Source of the DNA: Myxococcales bacterium
Lineage (GTDB): Bacteria; Myxococcota_A; Polyangia; Polyangiales; Ga0077539
DNA: 64,000 bases
Direction of reading: 5' to 3'
Assembly (NCBI GenBank): GCA_013298625.1
Contig: JAAFIF010000004.1
Location: forward strand, 1-64,000
The translations under genes and the position numbers were made by a program. Below the pieces are notes generated by a model, which was not told the DNA's origin, ran no database searches, and saw only the letters and a program-made list of their open reading frames with translations. Below are positions 1 to 10,180 of this stretch, one piece after another; the stretch's first letter is position 1, and every line of letters begins with the position of its first letter.

Positions 1-2
1 GT

Positions 3-262
3 CTTCATCGGGCTCGTCTTCAACCGTCGCTTGCGGCGGGTTTGCCAACCCGCCGTGGAGAACACCGCTTCTTCACTGGGTCGTTCGCTCGTCGCCTTCG
101 CCCGTTGCCAACCCGCCGTGGCGCGAAGAGGGTCTTCACCGGGCTCTCGTTCACCCGTCGCCCTTCGCCCGTCGCCCACGCGCCCCCGAGACCACCGCGC
201 TTCACCAGCAGCTCTTTCGCGTCGCCCGCGCGCCAACCCCGCCGTGGGGCCTTCGCCGAAAC
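3..262. repeat. Degenerate tandem repeat (minisatellite), about four 63-68 bp units
   Basis: Four imperfect units start near 3, 71, 134 and 200. Each opens with CTTCA followed by a GGGCTCGTTCACCCGTCGCC-like stretch. Three of them carry GCCAACCCGCCGTGG or a one-base variant (44-58, 107-121, 232-247). No convincing gene covers this stretch; the open frames across it look like by-products of GC-rich repeats. From 263 to 426 lies the leader of the TRAP-type gene, in which I see no clear promoter. Confidence 0.7.
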
Positions 263-426
263 CTCGATGCCTCAGTGAATCGCGCAGGGCTTGCGCTCGT
301 CGCACGCTCACCGTCGGTGATCTGCGCTACGATCCGGCGGCATTCACGCTTCGCGTCCGCTGCGTCCACCGCATCGGTTGCGCGCTGACCTTCACAAGCA
401 CTCACCATCCATCGTCGGGAGAACTC

Positions 427-1440
427 ATGCGCCGTCCTCTGTACGCCCTCGCGGGCGTGTCCATCGTCGCCGCCGCGGTCGCCGCTCCGCACGTCGCGCA
501 CACCCAGGCGGCGCCCACCAGCGCGCCCATCGTGTTGTCCATGGCGACGCTCGCGCCCGCGGGCTCGACGTGGATGAACAACTTCGAGGCCGCCAACCGC
601 GAGCTGCGCCGCCGCACAGGCAACCGCTTGTCCGTCCGCTGGTTCGCCGGCGGAGTGCAGGGCGACGAGGCCGAAGTCATCCGCAAGATCCGCAGCGGAC
701 GCCTCGACGGCGCGGCGGTCACCGCCGTCGGGCTCGGGCAGATTCATCGCCCGGTGCTGGCCTTTCAGATCCCAGGGATGTTCGCGAGCGTGGCCAATTT
801 CGTGCGCGCGCGCGACGCGGTGCGACCGGACATCGACCGCGCGTTTACCGCGGCGGGATTCACGCTCGTCGGCTTCGGCACCACCGGCGCCCCGCGCATG
901 TTCTCGAAGAACGAGATCCGCACGCCCGCGCAGCTCCGAACGGCGCACCCGTGGCAGTGGTCGGACGACCTGATCACCCCGGCGGTGTACGCCTCCGCAG
1001 GCGCGACCGGCGTGCGCTTGCAGGTCCCCGAAGTGCTCGGCGCGCTGCAGACCGGGCGCGTGGACACGGTGTTCGGCTCGCCCCTCGTCGCGGTGTCCCT
1101 GCAGTGGGCCGACCAGCTTCGGTACATGAGTGATCGGTCCAACACCTCGTCGCTCGGCGCGCTGGTGGTCAAGACCTCGAAGCTCGAGTCGATCCCCGAG
1201 GCGGACCGCGCCATCGCGCGCGAGGTGTGGACGCAGTTCGACGGGCTGCTGTCGCGCGCGGTCAACGCCGCGGACGACCGCGCCGCCACCACGCTGACCT
1301 CGCGCGGCGTGCAAGTGGTCCGGCTCACCGACGCAGAGCGCGCGCAGTGGGCCACGCTCTTCTCGCAGACCGCCACGCGCCTCGTCGGGACCGTCGGCGA
1401 CTCGGCGTGGATCAACCGCGTCCGCTCCGCGGGGCAGTGA
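427..1440 (+). CDS. TRAP transporter solute-binding protein, DctP family
   Basis: A 337-residue periplasmic binding protein. The N-terminus MRRPLYALAGVSIVAAAVAA is a Sec signal peptide, with likely cleavage after HVAHTQA. The mature part has DctP-family features: an ATLAPAGSTW opening strand, GDEAEVIRKIRSGRLDGA in the first lobe, and a GAPRMFSKNEIRTPAQLR hinge where these proteins bind a carboxylate ligand. The ATG at 427 was chosen over far-upstream in-frame codons because it starts the signal peptide and follows GGGAG. The family delivers organic acids to a DctQM permease, but no such permease is in the window, so it is an orphan here. Its ligand cannot be read from the sequence. Confidence 0.85.
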   Translation: MRRPLYALAGVSIVAAAVAAPHVAHTQAAPTSAPIVLSMATLAPAGSTWMNNFEAANRELRRRTGNRLSVRWFAGGVQGDEAEVIRKIRSGRLDGAAVTAVGLGQIHRPVLAFQIPGMFASVANFVRARDAVRPDIDRAFTAAGFTLVGFGTTGAPRMFSKNEIRTPAQLRTAHPWQWSDDLITPAVYASAGATGVRLQVPEVLGALQTGRVDTVFGSPLVAVSLQWADQLRYMSDRSNTSSLGALVVKTSKLESIPEADRAIAREVWTQFDGLLSRAVNAADDRAATTLTSRGVQVVRLTDAERAQWATLFSQTATRLVGTVGDSAWINRVRSAGQ

Positions 1441-1458
1441 GCGCGCTTCGCAGGTCGC

Positions 1459-2070
1459 TCACAGCGCGTCGAAGAACGAGCTGAGCATCTGCAGCGTCAG
1501 GCCCCACAGCACGCGGCCGCCTTCGAGCCGCACGCACGGCAGCTCGAGGCTCTTGCCCTCGTGCACGTACTGCATCGTGCTGTGATTCTCTGAATCCGCC
1601 AAAAACCCCAGCGGAACCCACAGCGCCGCCGCCACCTCGCTCGCGTCGAACACCAGCGACTCGCCGTCGTGCGAGGCCCCCAGCGCGTACACGAGCGGCG
1701 AGATCACCATGCCCATCCGTCGGCCGCGGCCGATCGCCGGAAGGTCCGGCATGCGCCACAACAGCTCTCCGTGCGACGCGAGGTCGAGCCCCACTTCTTC
1801 GCGCGCCTCTCGCTCGGCCGTCGCGCGCACGTCCGGGTCGCCCTCGTCCTTGCGCCCGCCCGGAAACGCCATGTGCCCCGACCACGGATCATCCGGGTGC
1901 TCTGCGCGCTGAATGAGCAGCACCTCGGCGCCCCATCCCGCCACGCGCTCGCGCAAGACCATGGTGACCGCGGCGCGCGCTCCGTCGTGCGGCATCTCTT
2001 CGCCTGCGGGCTTGCTCGCCAGCGCGTCGCGCAGCGAGCGAAGGTCCAGAGAGAACCGGGCTGAGCTCAT
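1459..2070 (-). CDS. Nudix hydrolase, NudL-like CoA diphosphatase
   Basis: A 203-residue protein. It carries a Nudix box of the CoA-diphosphatase type: [10 protein letters not shown] followed by REAREEVGL, with Asp in place of the first Glu of the general box, as in E. coli Nud[22 protein letters not shown] matches the family's upstream motif. The expected reaction is cleavage of CoA or its oxidised forms to 3',5'-ADP and phosphopantetheine, in the cytoplasm with Mg or Mn. The ATG at 2070 overlaps the upstream stop as ATGA, so it is the coupled last gene of a four-gene operon. A longer in-frame start at 2316 would overlap that gene by about 250 bp and is rejected. Confidence 0.88.
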   Translation of the reverse strand: MSSARFSLDLRSLRDALASKPAGEEMPHDGARAAVTMVLRERVAGWGAEVLLIQRAEHPDDPWSGHMAFPGGRKDEGDPDVRATAEREAREEVGLDLASHGELLWRMPDLPAIGRGRRMGMVISPLVYALGASHDGESLVFDASEVAAALWVPLGFLADSENHSTMQYVHEGKSLELPCVRLEGGRVLWGLTLQMLSSFFDAL

Positions 2071-3095
2071 CGCAGCCCGCTCGACACGATGCCATCCCAC
2101 GTCGCGTCCGCAGCGCCGATCGCCCGCACGTACTCGAGCACGATGGGCATCGAAGGCCGCGCGCTGCGGGCGATCTCGACCAGACGCTCGACGCCATGCT
2201 CGGGGTGATCCATCGCGCGAAGCACGGCCGCGACGCGCTCTTTGTCCGCGAGCTGCGCCAGCGTCCACCACCACGCGCCCGACTCGGGCTGACCGCCGCG
2301 CGCGTGCAAACAGCACGCGAGCAACGCGTCGTCGTCAGCGCGCTCGGCGTCGAGGACGTACGCGCGCACCGCGGCGAAGTGATCCGTCAGGGGATCGGGC
2401 GGGACAGCGTAGATCCACGCTTCGAGGCCGCCGGGCTGCGAGAGCAGCTGATCGGCGACCCTGCGATCGGCCTCGCTGCTCGCGTCGAACGTGCGCGCGA
2501 TGTTGAGCGCGAGGACGCCTGGGCGTAGCGCGCTCTCGCTCCACGCCTCGTCCCATGGGCGCTCGCCGAGCACCCAACGACGGATCTGCTCGCGCTGGGC
2601 GTCGTCCACGGCCGCGTCGTTTGCGAGCGAGCTCGCCCGCTCGAGGGCAGAGAGCGCGCGCCGCCCAGACTGCGCAGCGTCGCGCAGGGCGCGAAGAGAC
2701 AAGACGCTGACGCGCTCGGAGATCACGCGCTCGACCGCCGCGTAGGGGGCGCTGGCGTGGTAGCCGAACGAGACCGTTCCGTGCTGGGACTCGCCGCGGA
2801 CAAACGAGAGGAGGGTCTTGTCGTTCATCAGCGAGCGCAGGATCCCTTCGAGCGCGCGCCACGCGGGCCCGTGCACGTGCGGCGGAAGGTCCACCTCGGG
2901 CAGCTGCTCGAAGAGATCCAACCGCACGACGTCCTTGGACGGCGCGATGTAGCAAGGGCGATCTTCGAAGCTCGAATCGATCGCAAACATGCTGCGAATC
3001 GCCTCGCCATACGCGAAGTCATCGAGGAGAAAGAGCAGCGCGTGCACGTCCTCGCGTCGCAGCGGCGCGTCGGACTCGAGCTCGACCGGTGGCAT
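2067..3095 (-). CDS. Conserved hypothetical protein, 342 aa
   Basis: Not recognised. It is a soluble, acidic protein of 342 residues starting [20 protein letters not shown], with no signal peptide or membrane segment and a mainly helical, Ala/Leu-rich C-terminal half. Its ATG at 3095 shares a base with the stop of the preceding membrane protein (TGATG), and its own stop overlaps the Nudix start (ATGA), so it is translationally coupled on both sides. The in-frame codons upstream to 3683 run through the neighbouring gene and give Arg/Cys-rich nonsense, so they are not used. Confidence 0.7.
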   Translation of the reverse strand: MPPVELESDAPLRREDVHALLFLLDDFAYGEAIRSMFAIDSSFEDRPCYIAPSKDVVRLDLFEQLPEVDLPPHVHGPAWRALEGILRSLMNDKTLLSFVRGESQHGTVSFGYHASAPYAAVERVISERVSVLSLRALRDAAQSGRRALSALERASSLANDAAVDDAQREQIRRWVLGERPWDEAWSESALRPGVLALNIARTFDASSEADRRVADQLLSQPGGLEAWIYAVPPDPLTDHFAAVRAYVLDAERADDDALLACCLHARGGQPESGAWWWTLAQLADKERVAAVLRAMDHPEHGVERLVEIARSARPSMPIVLEYVRAIGAADATWDGIVSSGLR

Positions 3096-3484
3096 CAGCG
3101 GGCGAGTGTAGGGCCGATTGCCCCGGTCGCTCCAGCGCGCGATGTGCGCCCGCGCAGCATCGAGAGCGCCGGCGGCAGCGCGAGCCAGAAGCCCGACGCT
3201 GGCATCCACACGAGCCCCAGCGCGACCATCGCGAGCAGGGCCACGCCCGTCGCGCGCAGCGGCGCATCGCGCTGCTCGAGCGCGTCCACTGCGATTGCCG
3301 CCACCGCCAGCGCAGCGCCGAACAGCACGAACCACGCGACAGCGCCGCGCATCGGGTCTTCGCCGACAGCGTCGAGCATACCTCTCAGCCACATCGCCCG
3401 CAGCGTCGAGCGAAACGCGAGCACCGCGAAGACCGTGTGCACCGCGGACACCGCCAGCAACCAGCGACCACGCCAGCGGCTCAC
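3095..3484 (-). CDS. Small membrane protein, DUF6463-like
   Basis: About 129 residues with four predicted membrane helices, including WLLAVSAVHTVFAVLAF, VAWFVLFGAALAVAAIAVDA and GVALLAMVALGLVWMPASGF. The WLL...HTV start followed by AWF..FGAAL resembles DUF6463. I chose the GTG at 3484 because it overlaps the upstream TGA as GTGA, matching the coupling used across this operon. An ATG at 3535 would add 17 Arg-rich residues that precede no normal membrane helix. The function is unknown. The pairing with a DUF3995 gene next to a TetR regulator suggests a membrane stress or lipid role, which is inference only. Confidence 0.65.
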   Translation of the reverse strand: MSRWRGRWLLAVSAVHTVFAVLAFRSTLRAMWLRGMLDAVGEDPMRGAVAWFVLFGAALAVAAIAVDALEQRDAPLRATGVALLAMVALGLVWMPASGFWLALPPALSMLRGRTSRAGATGAIGPTLAR

Positions 3485-4242
3485 GACGCGCCTCCAGCGC
3501 TGAGCAGCGCGAAGCACGCCGCGAGCACCGCGCACAGCGGCGTAAACAGCATGTCGTCCCAGCGCGCGAAGGGCGTCCCGTACACGCGCTTGAAGAGCCC
3601 CGCGGTGCGAAAGTCACCGATCGTACGCAGCGCAAACACCGCCGCGCCGAGCGCGCACAGGGCGAGCTCCCACCGGCGCGCACCGCTGCCCGCGCGCCAC
3701 GCGAGCGCGGCCCCCGCGGCGAGCCCCAGCGCGACGAGCGCCGTCAGCCACCGCGGCGGCGCAAACGCGCTGCGCCCGTTCACCGTGGGAATCGCCACGC
3801 CGATCCCCCAACGCACGCCCAGCGCCCACCCGAAGTGCAAGAGCGCCACCGCCCCGAGCACCATCGCGGCCACCACGGATGCGACCGCCGCTCCGCTCGC
3901 CGCGCCGCGACCGACGAGCGACGCGACCGCGGCCGCGAAGAAGAGCGCCCACGCGAAGTGCCTCCCGCGCGAGCCCACCAGCGCCATCGCCGCCGAGAGC
4001 GCCATCGCCGCGCCGATGATCACCTCGTCGGTCCGATCCGCGCGCAGCGCCAGCGCCGCCAGCGCGAGCCACAGCACGCTCGTCAGGTGCCACGCGAACC
4101 GCAGCGTGCGCCGCGCGAACCCGCGGCCCACCGCGAGCGCGGGCATCTGCGCGAACAACGGCTGAAGCAAGTGCCGCTCACCGAGCGACGAGTGCAGCGC
4201 GGCCAGCGCAACCAGCGACGCCGCGACGATCCATTGGCTCAT
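3481..4242 (-). CDS. DUF3995 family polytopic membrane protein
   Basis: 253 residues with about seven or eight membrane helices. The stretch LLHFGWALGVRWGIGVAIP followed by FAPPRWLTALVALGLAA is the hallmark of DUF3995, here as the central part of a longer protein. It is the first gene of the operon, starting at 4242 and divergent from a TetR-type regulator. A near-palindrome lies 10-29 bp upstream of its start. The biochemical function is unknown; repression by the divergent TetR protein is inferred from layout and operator-like repeats. Confidence 0.75.
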   Translation of the reverse strand: MSQWIVAASLVALAALHSSLGERHLLQPLFAQMPALAVGRGFARRTLRFAWHLTSVLWLALAALALRADRTDEVIIGAAMALSAAMALVGSRGRHFAWALFFAAAVASLVGRGAASGAAVASVVAAMVLGAVALLHFGWALGVRWGIGVAIPTVNGRSAFAPPRWLTALVALGLAAGAALAWRAGSGARRWELALCALGAAVFALRTIGDFRTAGLFKRVYGTPFARWDDMLFTPLCAVLAACFALLSAGGAS

Positions 4243-4251
4243 CAGAAGACC

Positions 4252-4271
4252 TCCGTACGCTTGCGTATGGA
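4252..4271. promoter_or_regulatory. Near-perfect palindrome, candidate TetR operator 1
   Basis: TCCGTACGC-TT-GCGTATGGA has 9-bp arms with one mismatch. It sits 10 bp upstream of the DUF3995 start in the divergent gap. It shares the half-site GTATGG with the second palindrome at 4300-4313, which suggests one dimeric repressor binding both. Confidence 0.55.
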
Positions 4272-4299
4272 GCTATAGGAGAGGCAACGTTCGAGTTCA

Positions 4300-4313
4300 A
4301 TACGGCACCGTAT
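4300..4313. promoter_or_regulatory. Perfect palindrome over the TetR start, candidate operator 2
   Basis: ATACGG-CA-CCGTAT has perfect 6-bp arms and overlaps the first two bases of the regulator's ATG at 4312. The position fits autorepression. Confidence 0.5.
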
Positions 4314-4905
4314 GGAAAAGCGACGCAGCACGAAAGCACCCTCCCGGAAGGCGGCGCAGCCGAAGACGCTCGGCGCAGAGGCGTGGGTCGCAGAGGCGTG
4401 GCGCGCGCTCAGCGAGCTCGGCGTCGACGGCGTGCGCGTCGAGCCGCTCGCGGCGAGGCTCGGCGTGACCAAGGGCAGCTTCTATTGGCACTTCGAGGAC
4501 CGCGCGGCGCTGCTCTCGGCGCTGCTCGATGACTGGGAGCAGCGGGCGACGGCCGCGGTGATCCGCGAGGTCGACGCGCGCTGCGAGTCGCCCCGCGAGC
4601 GCTTGTTCGCGTTGATCCGCATGACGACGGCGTCGCCAGAGGCCCCCGACGCAGAGCACGCGGTGCGCGCCTGGGGAGCGCACGACACCAGCGTACGAAA
4701 GCGGCTGCAACGCGTGGACGCGCGCAGAGAGGCGTACGTCGCGCAGCTGCTCGTCGCCGTGGGCGTCGACGAAGCGCGGGCGCAGATGCGGGCGCGCGCG
4801 CTCTACCTGGCGCTGATCGGCGAGTACGCGCGGGTGGCGCACGGCGGCGCGGCGACCGAGCGCGCGACGTGGGAAGAGCTCATGCGCAAGCTGATCGAGC
4901 CGTGA
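4312..4905 (+). CDS. TetR/AcrR family transcriptional regulator
   Basis: 197 residues. The N-terminal helix-turn-helix spans about residues 22-66 and includes LAARLGVTKGSFYWHFEDRA, the classic TetR recognition helix with the Y-x-HF signature. The C-terminal ligand domain is helical and not assignable to a ligand class. A basic 18-residue tail precedes the domain. It is divergent from the DUF3995 operon with 69 bp between starts, and two related palindromes lie in that gap. Likely a repressor of itself and that operon, by layout. Confidence 0.88.
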   Translation: MEKRRSTKAPSRKAAQPKTLGAEAWVAEAWRALSELGVDGVRVEPLAARLGVTKGSFYWHFEDRAALLSALLDDWEQRATAAVIREVDARCESPRERLFALIRMTTASPEAPDAEHAVRAWGAHDTSVRKRLQRVDARREAYVAQLLVAVGVDEARAQMRARALYLALIGEYARVAHGGAATERATWEELMRKLIEP

Positions 4906-4923
4906 GCCCGAGGCGCAGCGCGC

Positions 4924-7602
4924 TTATGCCCGACGCCTGCGCGCGAGCAGCGCGCCGAGCGCGAGCAACGTGGCGCCCCACACGCCAGCGCCCCGCGCGT
5001 GCGCGCCGGGCGTGGCGCAGCGGCAGCCGCGCATCATCTCGACCGTCGCCGGGTCGAAGAGCTGGTCCTCCATCGGGACCTCGGCGAGCGGGACCACTTG
5101 AATTCGTGTGCTCGTCGCAGCGTAGTAGCCCTGCCCGTCGCGAACCTCGACGCGCACGTTGACGAAGCCGGTCGCGCCCGAGCGGACGGACTGCGGGCCG
5201 ACGGGCTGCCAGGGGGTGTCGGGCGTTCCGTCGTAGTCGAGGTCCCAGCGGGCGACGAGCTCGTTGGCGGGGCCGTCGTCCATGGCGCTGAGCTCGAGGC
5301 GCGCTTCGCGCATCGGGCCCATGCGGGTCGGCGCGCGCAGGGTGATCGTCGGGGCCGTGCCCGAGGTGGCGACGAGGCCGAGGGCGGCGGAGACGTCGAG
5401 CTTTCCGCGGCCGAACTCGGTGACGTTGTCCGCGCGGGCGTTGTTGTCCCGGCGCGCGGTGTCGAGCAGCGCAGCGCGGATCACGCCCGGCGCGGCTGAA
5501 GGGTTGATCTGTCGCAGCAGCGCAGCGGCGGCGGCCACGTGGGGCCCCGCGCCCGACGTCCCGCCAAACGGCATGTACGACGCGTACGGAACGCGTCCCG
5601 GATACGCGCTCACGGTGCTCATCGGGTTGTCCGGCGCGCCGATCTCGATGCCCGGATCGCCGTCGATCCGCGGGCCGCGCGACGAGTAGCGCGCGAGCGC
5701 TCCGGCCATCGCAGAGCCGCCGAAGGTGATCTCTTGGTGCAACACGTACGCGGCGACCGAGATGGTCTTGTCCGACGTGGACGGGTAGCAAATCGTCCGC
5801 TCGACGTTGTTGTCGACGAACGAGAAGCCCCCCGCCCAGTCCGCTTTGTTGTCGCTCGCGTACAGGTCCGCTTCGACTGCGGCGCCCGCGTCCATGTTGA
5901 CCGACGCGGTCCAGCCCGTCTCGGGCAGCGCGCCGCGCGAGAAGATCGCCATGTGAATCATCCGCGTCCCGCGCGGGCTCACGGAGTTTTCGACGGACGC
6001 GAAGATGCCGGGCGCGAGGGTCATCCCGCTCGGAGCGCTCTCGGGCAGCTGCACCGGCGCCATGCCAGGGATGCCGATGGTGATGCGCGCGCGGCGCGTG
6101 CTCGCGCGGTAGTGAATCGACAGCGCCGCGTAATTGGCACCAGTGAACACGTTGTCCGTCGTGAGCGCGATGGGGTTGTCGCCCGCGCGGAGGTTGACGT
6201 GGATGTGCTTGTGTCCCGTCGCGAGGTTGCCTGCGGGCGAGACCGGCACGCCGCCAGCGTCCGAAAACGCGTCGAGCAGCTGCTCTCCCTCCGACGAGCC
6301 GTCGAGCGTCACGCCGGCGTACGGCGCGAACTCAGTGACGATCACGTTGGCGCCGCGGTCGATCACCCACTGCATTCCGTTGACGAGCCCCGCGTCGCGG
6401 TTGTCACCCTGGCCGTAGTAATCGTTGAGCACGAGCTCGGCGCGCGGCGCGAGGCCGAGCAGCCGCGAGACGCCAGGCACACCGCCGATCAAGATCCCCG
6501 CGACGCCCGTGGCGTGCAGCTCTTGATCGAACGCCTCGGGCCCGCCCACGCTGCCGTAGCTCACCAGCGGGACCGTCGCATCTCCGCGCAGAAACTCTTC
6601 GCGGCCGTTGATCGCGCGGACCTTGGAGGTGCCCAAGCGCAAGAGCCGCTCGCTCGGCTCGAGCGTCCCGTTGCCGTTGGCGTCGTCCGCGACGAAGATG
6701 GGCTCGCCGTAGCCGGGCGTGTCCTCGCTGAACATCGTCCCGAACTCGCGCGTCCCGTTACCGTTGCTGTCCGCGTAGAGCCAGTCCATCGACGGATGAA
6801 ACGCGGTCGACGGCATGTACCGCTGCAGCCGCCCGTCGAACATCGTCGCGCTCTGCTGCTTGAGCACTTCGCCTGGCTCGATCGTCCCGTTGCGGTCCAC
6901 GTCGACGCCGTCGGTCCCGAGGTCGAGCACGCCGTTGCCGTTGACGTCGCGCCACTCGAACACGCCCGCGTCTGCGTTGAAGAACGCGGGGTGATACAGG
7001 GCGATCGCCGTGTCGATGTCTCCGATCACCACGCCGCGGCCGTCGAGCTCGACGCCGTCGCGCACCATGATCGCCCTGCGCGCGGCCTCGACGCGCGTCT
7101 CGGTCGCCGAGCGATCGAGCGGCCTCGGCCCGAGCGGAAACAAATCACACTCGACCCTCCCCACGCTGCGATCCGCGGCGAGCGCCCGCGCGCCCTCTTC
7201 GCTCACCGCCGCGATGTACGCGCCCGAGATCAACGGCCTGCGCTCGCGCTTCCACCGCACGCCGCGCGACTCGAACGCGCGCAGCGACGCCTCGCTCGGC
7301 GCGCGCACGAACCGCACGACCACCGGCATTTCTCCGGTGCGCTCGAAGTACCGCGCCCGCACGAACCGCGGCGAAGTGAGCCCGAACTGCGCGCGCATCG
7401 CGAACGCGTGCTCGACGCGCGGGTCGAGCACGGGACGGCCAAACCCTCGGTCTTCTCCGAGCGGATCGATCACCACGGCGGGCTGCGAGCCACTGCCAGG
7501 CTGCGTGCTCTGCGCGGCGACATCGCGCGCCACCATCGAGCACACCGAGCCAGAGACGCCAGCGGCCAAGAGCAACGCGAAGCGCGAACGAAAGCGATTC
7601 AT
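4924..7602 (-). CDS. Secreted subtilisin-like serine protease (S8) with MYXO-CTERM tail
   Basis: 892 residues. The signal peptide [20 protein letters not shown] leads an S8 peptidase. The catalytic triad is visible as Asp in [10 protein letters not shown], His in [10 protein letters not shown] and Ser in [17 protein letters not shown]. Between Asp and His lie three DxNGNG-type acidic loops ([35 protein letters not shown]) that look like calcium-binding EF-hand or dockerin loops, unusual inside a subtilase core. The C-terminus has a Gly-Cys-Arg-Cys stretch, a hydrophobic helix and a final RRRRA, matching MYXO-CTERM sorting. The ATG at 7602 gives the signal peptide; an upstream in-frame start at 7860 would run into the divergent sthA-like gene. 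Confidence 0.9.
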   Translation of the reverse strand: MNRFRSRFALLLAAGVSGSVCSMVARDVAAQSTQPGSGSQPAVVIDPLGEDRGFGRPVLDPRVEHAFAMRAQFGLTSPRFVRARYFERTGEMPVVVRFVRAPSEASLRAFESRGVRWKRERRPLISGAYIAAVSEEGARALAADRSVGRVECDLFPLGPRPLDRSATETRVEAARRAIMVRDGVELDGRGVVIGDIDTAIALYHPAFFNADAGVFEWRDVNGNGVLDLGTDGVDVDRNGTIEPGEVLKQQSATMFDGRLQRYMPSTAFHPSMDWLYADSNGNGTREFGTMFSEDTPGYGEPIFVADDANGNGTLEPSERLLRLGTSKVRAINGREEFLRGDATVPLVSYGSVGGPEAFDQELHATGVAGILIGGVPGVSRLLGLAPRAELVLNDYYGQGDNRDAGLVNGMQWVIDRGANVIVTEFAPYAGVTLDGSSEGEQLLDAFSDAGGVPVSPAGNLATGHKHIHVNLRAGDNPIALTTDNVFTGANYAALSIHYRASTRRARITIGIPGMAPVQLPESAPSGMTLAPGIFASVENSVSPRGTRMIHMAIFSRGALPETGWTASVNMDAGAAVEADLYASDNKADWAGGFSFVDNNVERTICYPSTSDKTISVAAYVLHQEITFGGSAMAGALARYSSRGPRIDGDPGIEIGAPDNPMSTVSAYPGRVPYASYMPFGGTSGAGPHVAAAAALLRQINPSAAPGVIRAALLDTARRDNNARADNVTEFGRGKLDVSAALGLVATSGTAPTITLRAPTRMGPMREARLELSAMDDGPANELVARWDLDYDGTPDTPWQPVGPQSVRSGATGFVNVRVEVRDGQGYYAATSTRIQVVPLAEVPMEDQLFDPATVEMMRGCRCATPGAHARGAGVWGATLLALGALLARRRRA
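5097..5110 (+). repeat. CTTGAATTCGTGTG copy 1
   Basis: An exact 14-mer, antisense within the subtilase gene. Identical copies occur at 10207 and 15208, and a near copy at 16426. Confidence 0.6.
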
Positions 7603-7627
7603 CGCCCACATTGTTGCGCACGATCGC

Positions 7628-7644
7628 CCCCTCGTCGCGAGGGG
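7628..7644. promoter_or_regulatory. Perfect inverted repeat between divergent genes
   Basis: CCCCTCG-TCG-CGAGGGG lies in the 117-bp gap between the subtilase start (7602) and the sthA-like start (7720). It could be an operator or a transcript hairpin in the leader of either gene. An A/C-rich stretch with TTGCACACAAC follows it. Confidence 0.35.
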
Positions 7645-7719
7645 AAATGTTGCACACAACTGATACACACAACCCCGTCGATTCGCGGTAGCGATGGTGC
7701 CGACTTTGGAGGTTTTCGA

Positions 7720-9117
7720 GTGCCGTTCGACAAAGAGCACGATTTCGTAGTGATCGGCAGCGGGCCCGGCGGCGAGGGCGCGGCGATGCGCGCGCGCAAA
7801 GCTGGCGCGTCCGTCGTCGTGATCGACCGTCACCCGTCCGTGGGCGGCGGCTGCACGCACTGGGCGACGATCCCGAGCAAGGCCCTACGCCACTCGATCC
7901 GCAGGGTCATGGAGTTTCGTCGCAACCCTCTGTTCGAGTCCGTCGCGTCGAGCTTGGACGTGAGCTTTCCGTCGCTGCTCAAGGCCGCGCAGCGGGTGAT
8001 CAACGATCAAGTGGGCGTGCGCAGGGACTTCTATGTGCGCAACAAGGTTCCGATCGTGCACGGACACGCGCGCTTCGTCGATCCGAACACCGTCGAGGTG
8101 CGCTTCGACGGCACCGCGCGACGCATCCGCTCGAAGAAGTTCTTGATCGCCGTCGGCTCGCGACCGTACCGCCCCGCCGACGTGGACTTCTCGCACCCGC
8201 GCGTGTTCGACAGCGACACGATCCTGCGCCTCGATCACACGCCCGAGAGCGTGACCGTCTACGGCGCCGGCGTCGTCGGCTGCGAGTACGCCAGCATGCT
8301 GCGCAACCTCGGCATCAAGGTGAACCTCATCAATTCTCGGGACAAATTGCTGTCCTTTCTCGACGACGAGATCATCGACGCGCTCTCGTACCACCTGCGC
8401 GACCAAGGCGTGCTCATCCGCCACAACGAAGAGTACGCGCGGGTCGAGTGCCACGACGACCACGTCGTGCTGCACATGAAGTCCGGCAAGAAGATCCGCA
8501 GCGACATCCTGCTCTGGGCCCAAGGCCGCACGGGCAACACGCAAGACCTCGGGCTCGAGACGCTCGGCGTGAAGGCCAACTCGCGCGGACAGGTCGTCGT
8601 CGACGAGTTCTATCGCCTCCCCGAGCAGCCCCACGTGTACGCGGTCGGCGACGTCGTGGGCGCGCCCTCGCTCGCGAGCGCTAGCTACGACCAGGGCCGC
8701 TTCGCCGCGGAGCACGCCATGCTCGGCGAGTGCGACTTTCGCCTGGTCAATGACTTTCCAACGGGGATCTACACGCTGCCGGAGATCTCGTCGCTCGGCC
8801 GAACCGAGCGCGAGCTGACCGCAGAGGGGATCCCCTACGAGGTCGGCCACTCGATGTTTCGCTCGCTCGCGCGCGCGCAGATCACCGGGACCACCGTCGG
8901 CATGCTCAAGCTGCTCTTTCACCGAGAGACGCTGCAGATCCTCGGGATCCACTGCTTCGGCGACCAGGCGGCCGAAATCATCCACATCGGTCAGGCCATC
9001 ATGGCCCAAAAGGGTGAGGCAAACTCGATCAAGTACTTCGTGAACACCACGTTCAACTACCCGACCATGGCCGAGGCGTACCGCGTCGCGGCGCTCAACG
9101 GCCTCAATCGGTTGTAA
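7720..9117 (+). CDS. sthA: Soluble pyridine nucleotide transhydrogenase
   Basis: 465 residues, the usual SthA length. It carries an FAD-binding [10 protein letters not shown], then [17 protein letters not shown], the SthA form of the active-site region in which the second redox Cys of lipoamide dehydrogenase is replaced. NAD(P)-binding [11 protein letters not shown], the FAD motif YAVGDVVG and the C-terminal dimerisation domain follow. The expected reaction is hydride exchange between NADPH and NAD+, balancing the pools. The start is GTG at 7720: GGAGG at 7708-7712 lies 7 bp upstream and the protein opens directly into the FAD strand. A very long upstream in-frame extension is antisense to the subtilase and is not real. 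Confidence 0.9.
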   Translation: MPFDKEHDFVVIGSGPGGEGAAMRARKAGASVVVIDRHPSVGGGCTHWATIPSKALRHSIRRVMEFRRNPLFESVASSLDVSFPSLLKAAQRVINDQVGVRRDFYVRNKVPIVHGHARFVDPNTVEVRFDGTARRIRSKKFLIAVGSRPYRPADVDFSHPRVFDSDTILRLDHTPESVTVYGAGVVGCEYASMLRNLGIKVNLINSRDKLLSFLDDEIIDALSYHLRDQGVLIRHNEEYARVECHDDHVVLHMKSGKKIRSDILLWAQGRTGNTQDLGLETLGVKANSRGQVVVDEFYRLPEQPHVYAVGDVVGAPSLASASYDQGRFAAEHAMLGECDFRLVNDFPTGIYTLPEISSLGRTERELTAEGIPYEVGHSMFRSLARAQITGTTVGMLKLLFHRETLQILGIHCFGDQAAEIIHIGQAIMAQKGEANSIKYFVNTTFNYPTMAEAYRVAALNGLNRL

Positions 9118-9133
9118 GCTCCGCGCGCCTTCG

Positions 9134-10180
9134 ATGCGCGAGCGCTCCGAGAACACGCTGCTGCGGTTGGTTCCGCCGCTCATGGTGCTCACCGGCATCA
9201 CGCTGCTCGGCGCCGCGGTGCTCACGCTCATGAGCGGCGGTCGATGGGGCTTTTGGCAGGCCGCGTACTTCGCGGTGATCTGCGCGAGCACCGTCGGCTT
9301 CGGCGAGCTGCCAGAGATGGACGCCGTCCCCGGCTCGCGCGCGGTCGGCACGGCCATCATCATCTTGGGCCTCAGCGCAGTTTGGTACTTTCAGTCCGCG
9401 CTCACGACGGTGCTCGTCGAAGGAGTGCTCGGACAGACGCTTCGACGACGACGCATGCAACGACGCATCGCAGAGCTGACCGACCACATCATCGTGTGCG
9501 GCGCAGGGTCCACAGGCAGGCACGTCGTGCGCGAGCTCATCGCCACGCGCACGCCCTTCGTCGTGATCGAGCGCACCGTCGAGGCCATCGACGTGCTCTC
9601 TGAAGAGCTCGACGAGCGAGAGATCCTCCACGTGCTCGGCGACGGAACGCACGACGCCGTGCTGCAAGCCGCCGGCGTCACCCGCGCGCGCGGCGTCGTC
9701 GCGGCGCTCACCGAGGACAAAGACAACCTCTACGTCACCCTCTCGGTGCGCGACCTCAACGCCAACGCGCGCATCGTCGCCAAGGTCGTGACCGCCGAGG
9801 CCGAGCACAAAATGCTGCGCGCCGGAGCGAACGCCACGGTCTCGCCCAACCGCATCGGCGGCATGCGCATGGCGAGCGAGATGCTGCGCCCCACGGCGGT
9901 GCGCTTTCTCGACCGCATGCTGCAAGCGAAGGGCGGCGCGCTGCGCGTCGAAGAGCTGCCGATCACCGCGCGCTCGTGGTTCGTCGGAAGGGCGCTCAAA
10001 GACCTGCCGATCCGCACGCAGACCAACGCCCTCGTCGTGGCCATCCAAGAGACCGACGACTTTCGATACAACCCCGACCCCTCGACCATCGTGAAGGCTG
10101 GGCAGACCCTGGTCCTCATCGCCGAGGTGTCCAACATCGAGAAGCTCCGCGCCCTCGCGCGAAGAGAGACCCCGCCGTGA
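9134..10180 (+). CDS. Potassium channel with RCK (TrkA-N/TrkA-C) domains
   Basis: 348 residues. Two membrane helices (about residues 9-32 and 70-92) flank a pore loop with the selectivity filter TVGFGE. A cytoplasmic Rossmann TrkA-N domain starts [18 protein letters not shown] (GxGxxG), and a TrkA-C domain covers about residues 270-340. The layout is that of MthK-type ligand-gated K+ channels. It starts 16 bp after the transhydrogenase stop, so the two are probably co-transcribed, and the RCK domain may respond to nucleotide or Ca2+ (inferred). Its stop overlaps the next start as GTGA. Confidence 0.88.
   Translation: MRERSENTLLRLVPPLMVLTGITLLGAAVLTLMSGGRWGFWQAAYFAVICASTVGFGELPEMDAVPGSRAVGTAIIILGLSAVWYFQSALTTVLVEGVLGQTLRRRRMQRRIAELTDHIIVCGAGSTGRHVVRELIATRTPFVVIERTVEAIDVLSEELDEREILHVLGDGTHDAVLQAAGVTRARGVVAALTEDKDNLYVTLSVRDLNANARIVAKVVTAEAEHKMLRAGANATVSPNRIGGMRMASEMLRPTAVRFLDRMLQAKGGALRVEELPITARSWFVGRALKDLPIRTQTNALVVAIQETDDFRYNPDPSTIVKAGQTLVLIAEVSNIEKLRALARRETPP

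Noticed and set aside
5539..7719. Very long plus-strand open frame upstream of and in frame with the transhydrogenase gene
   Set aside because: It is antisense to the subtilase, rich in Arg/His/Val, and has no domain. GC-rich third positions keep it open.
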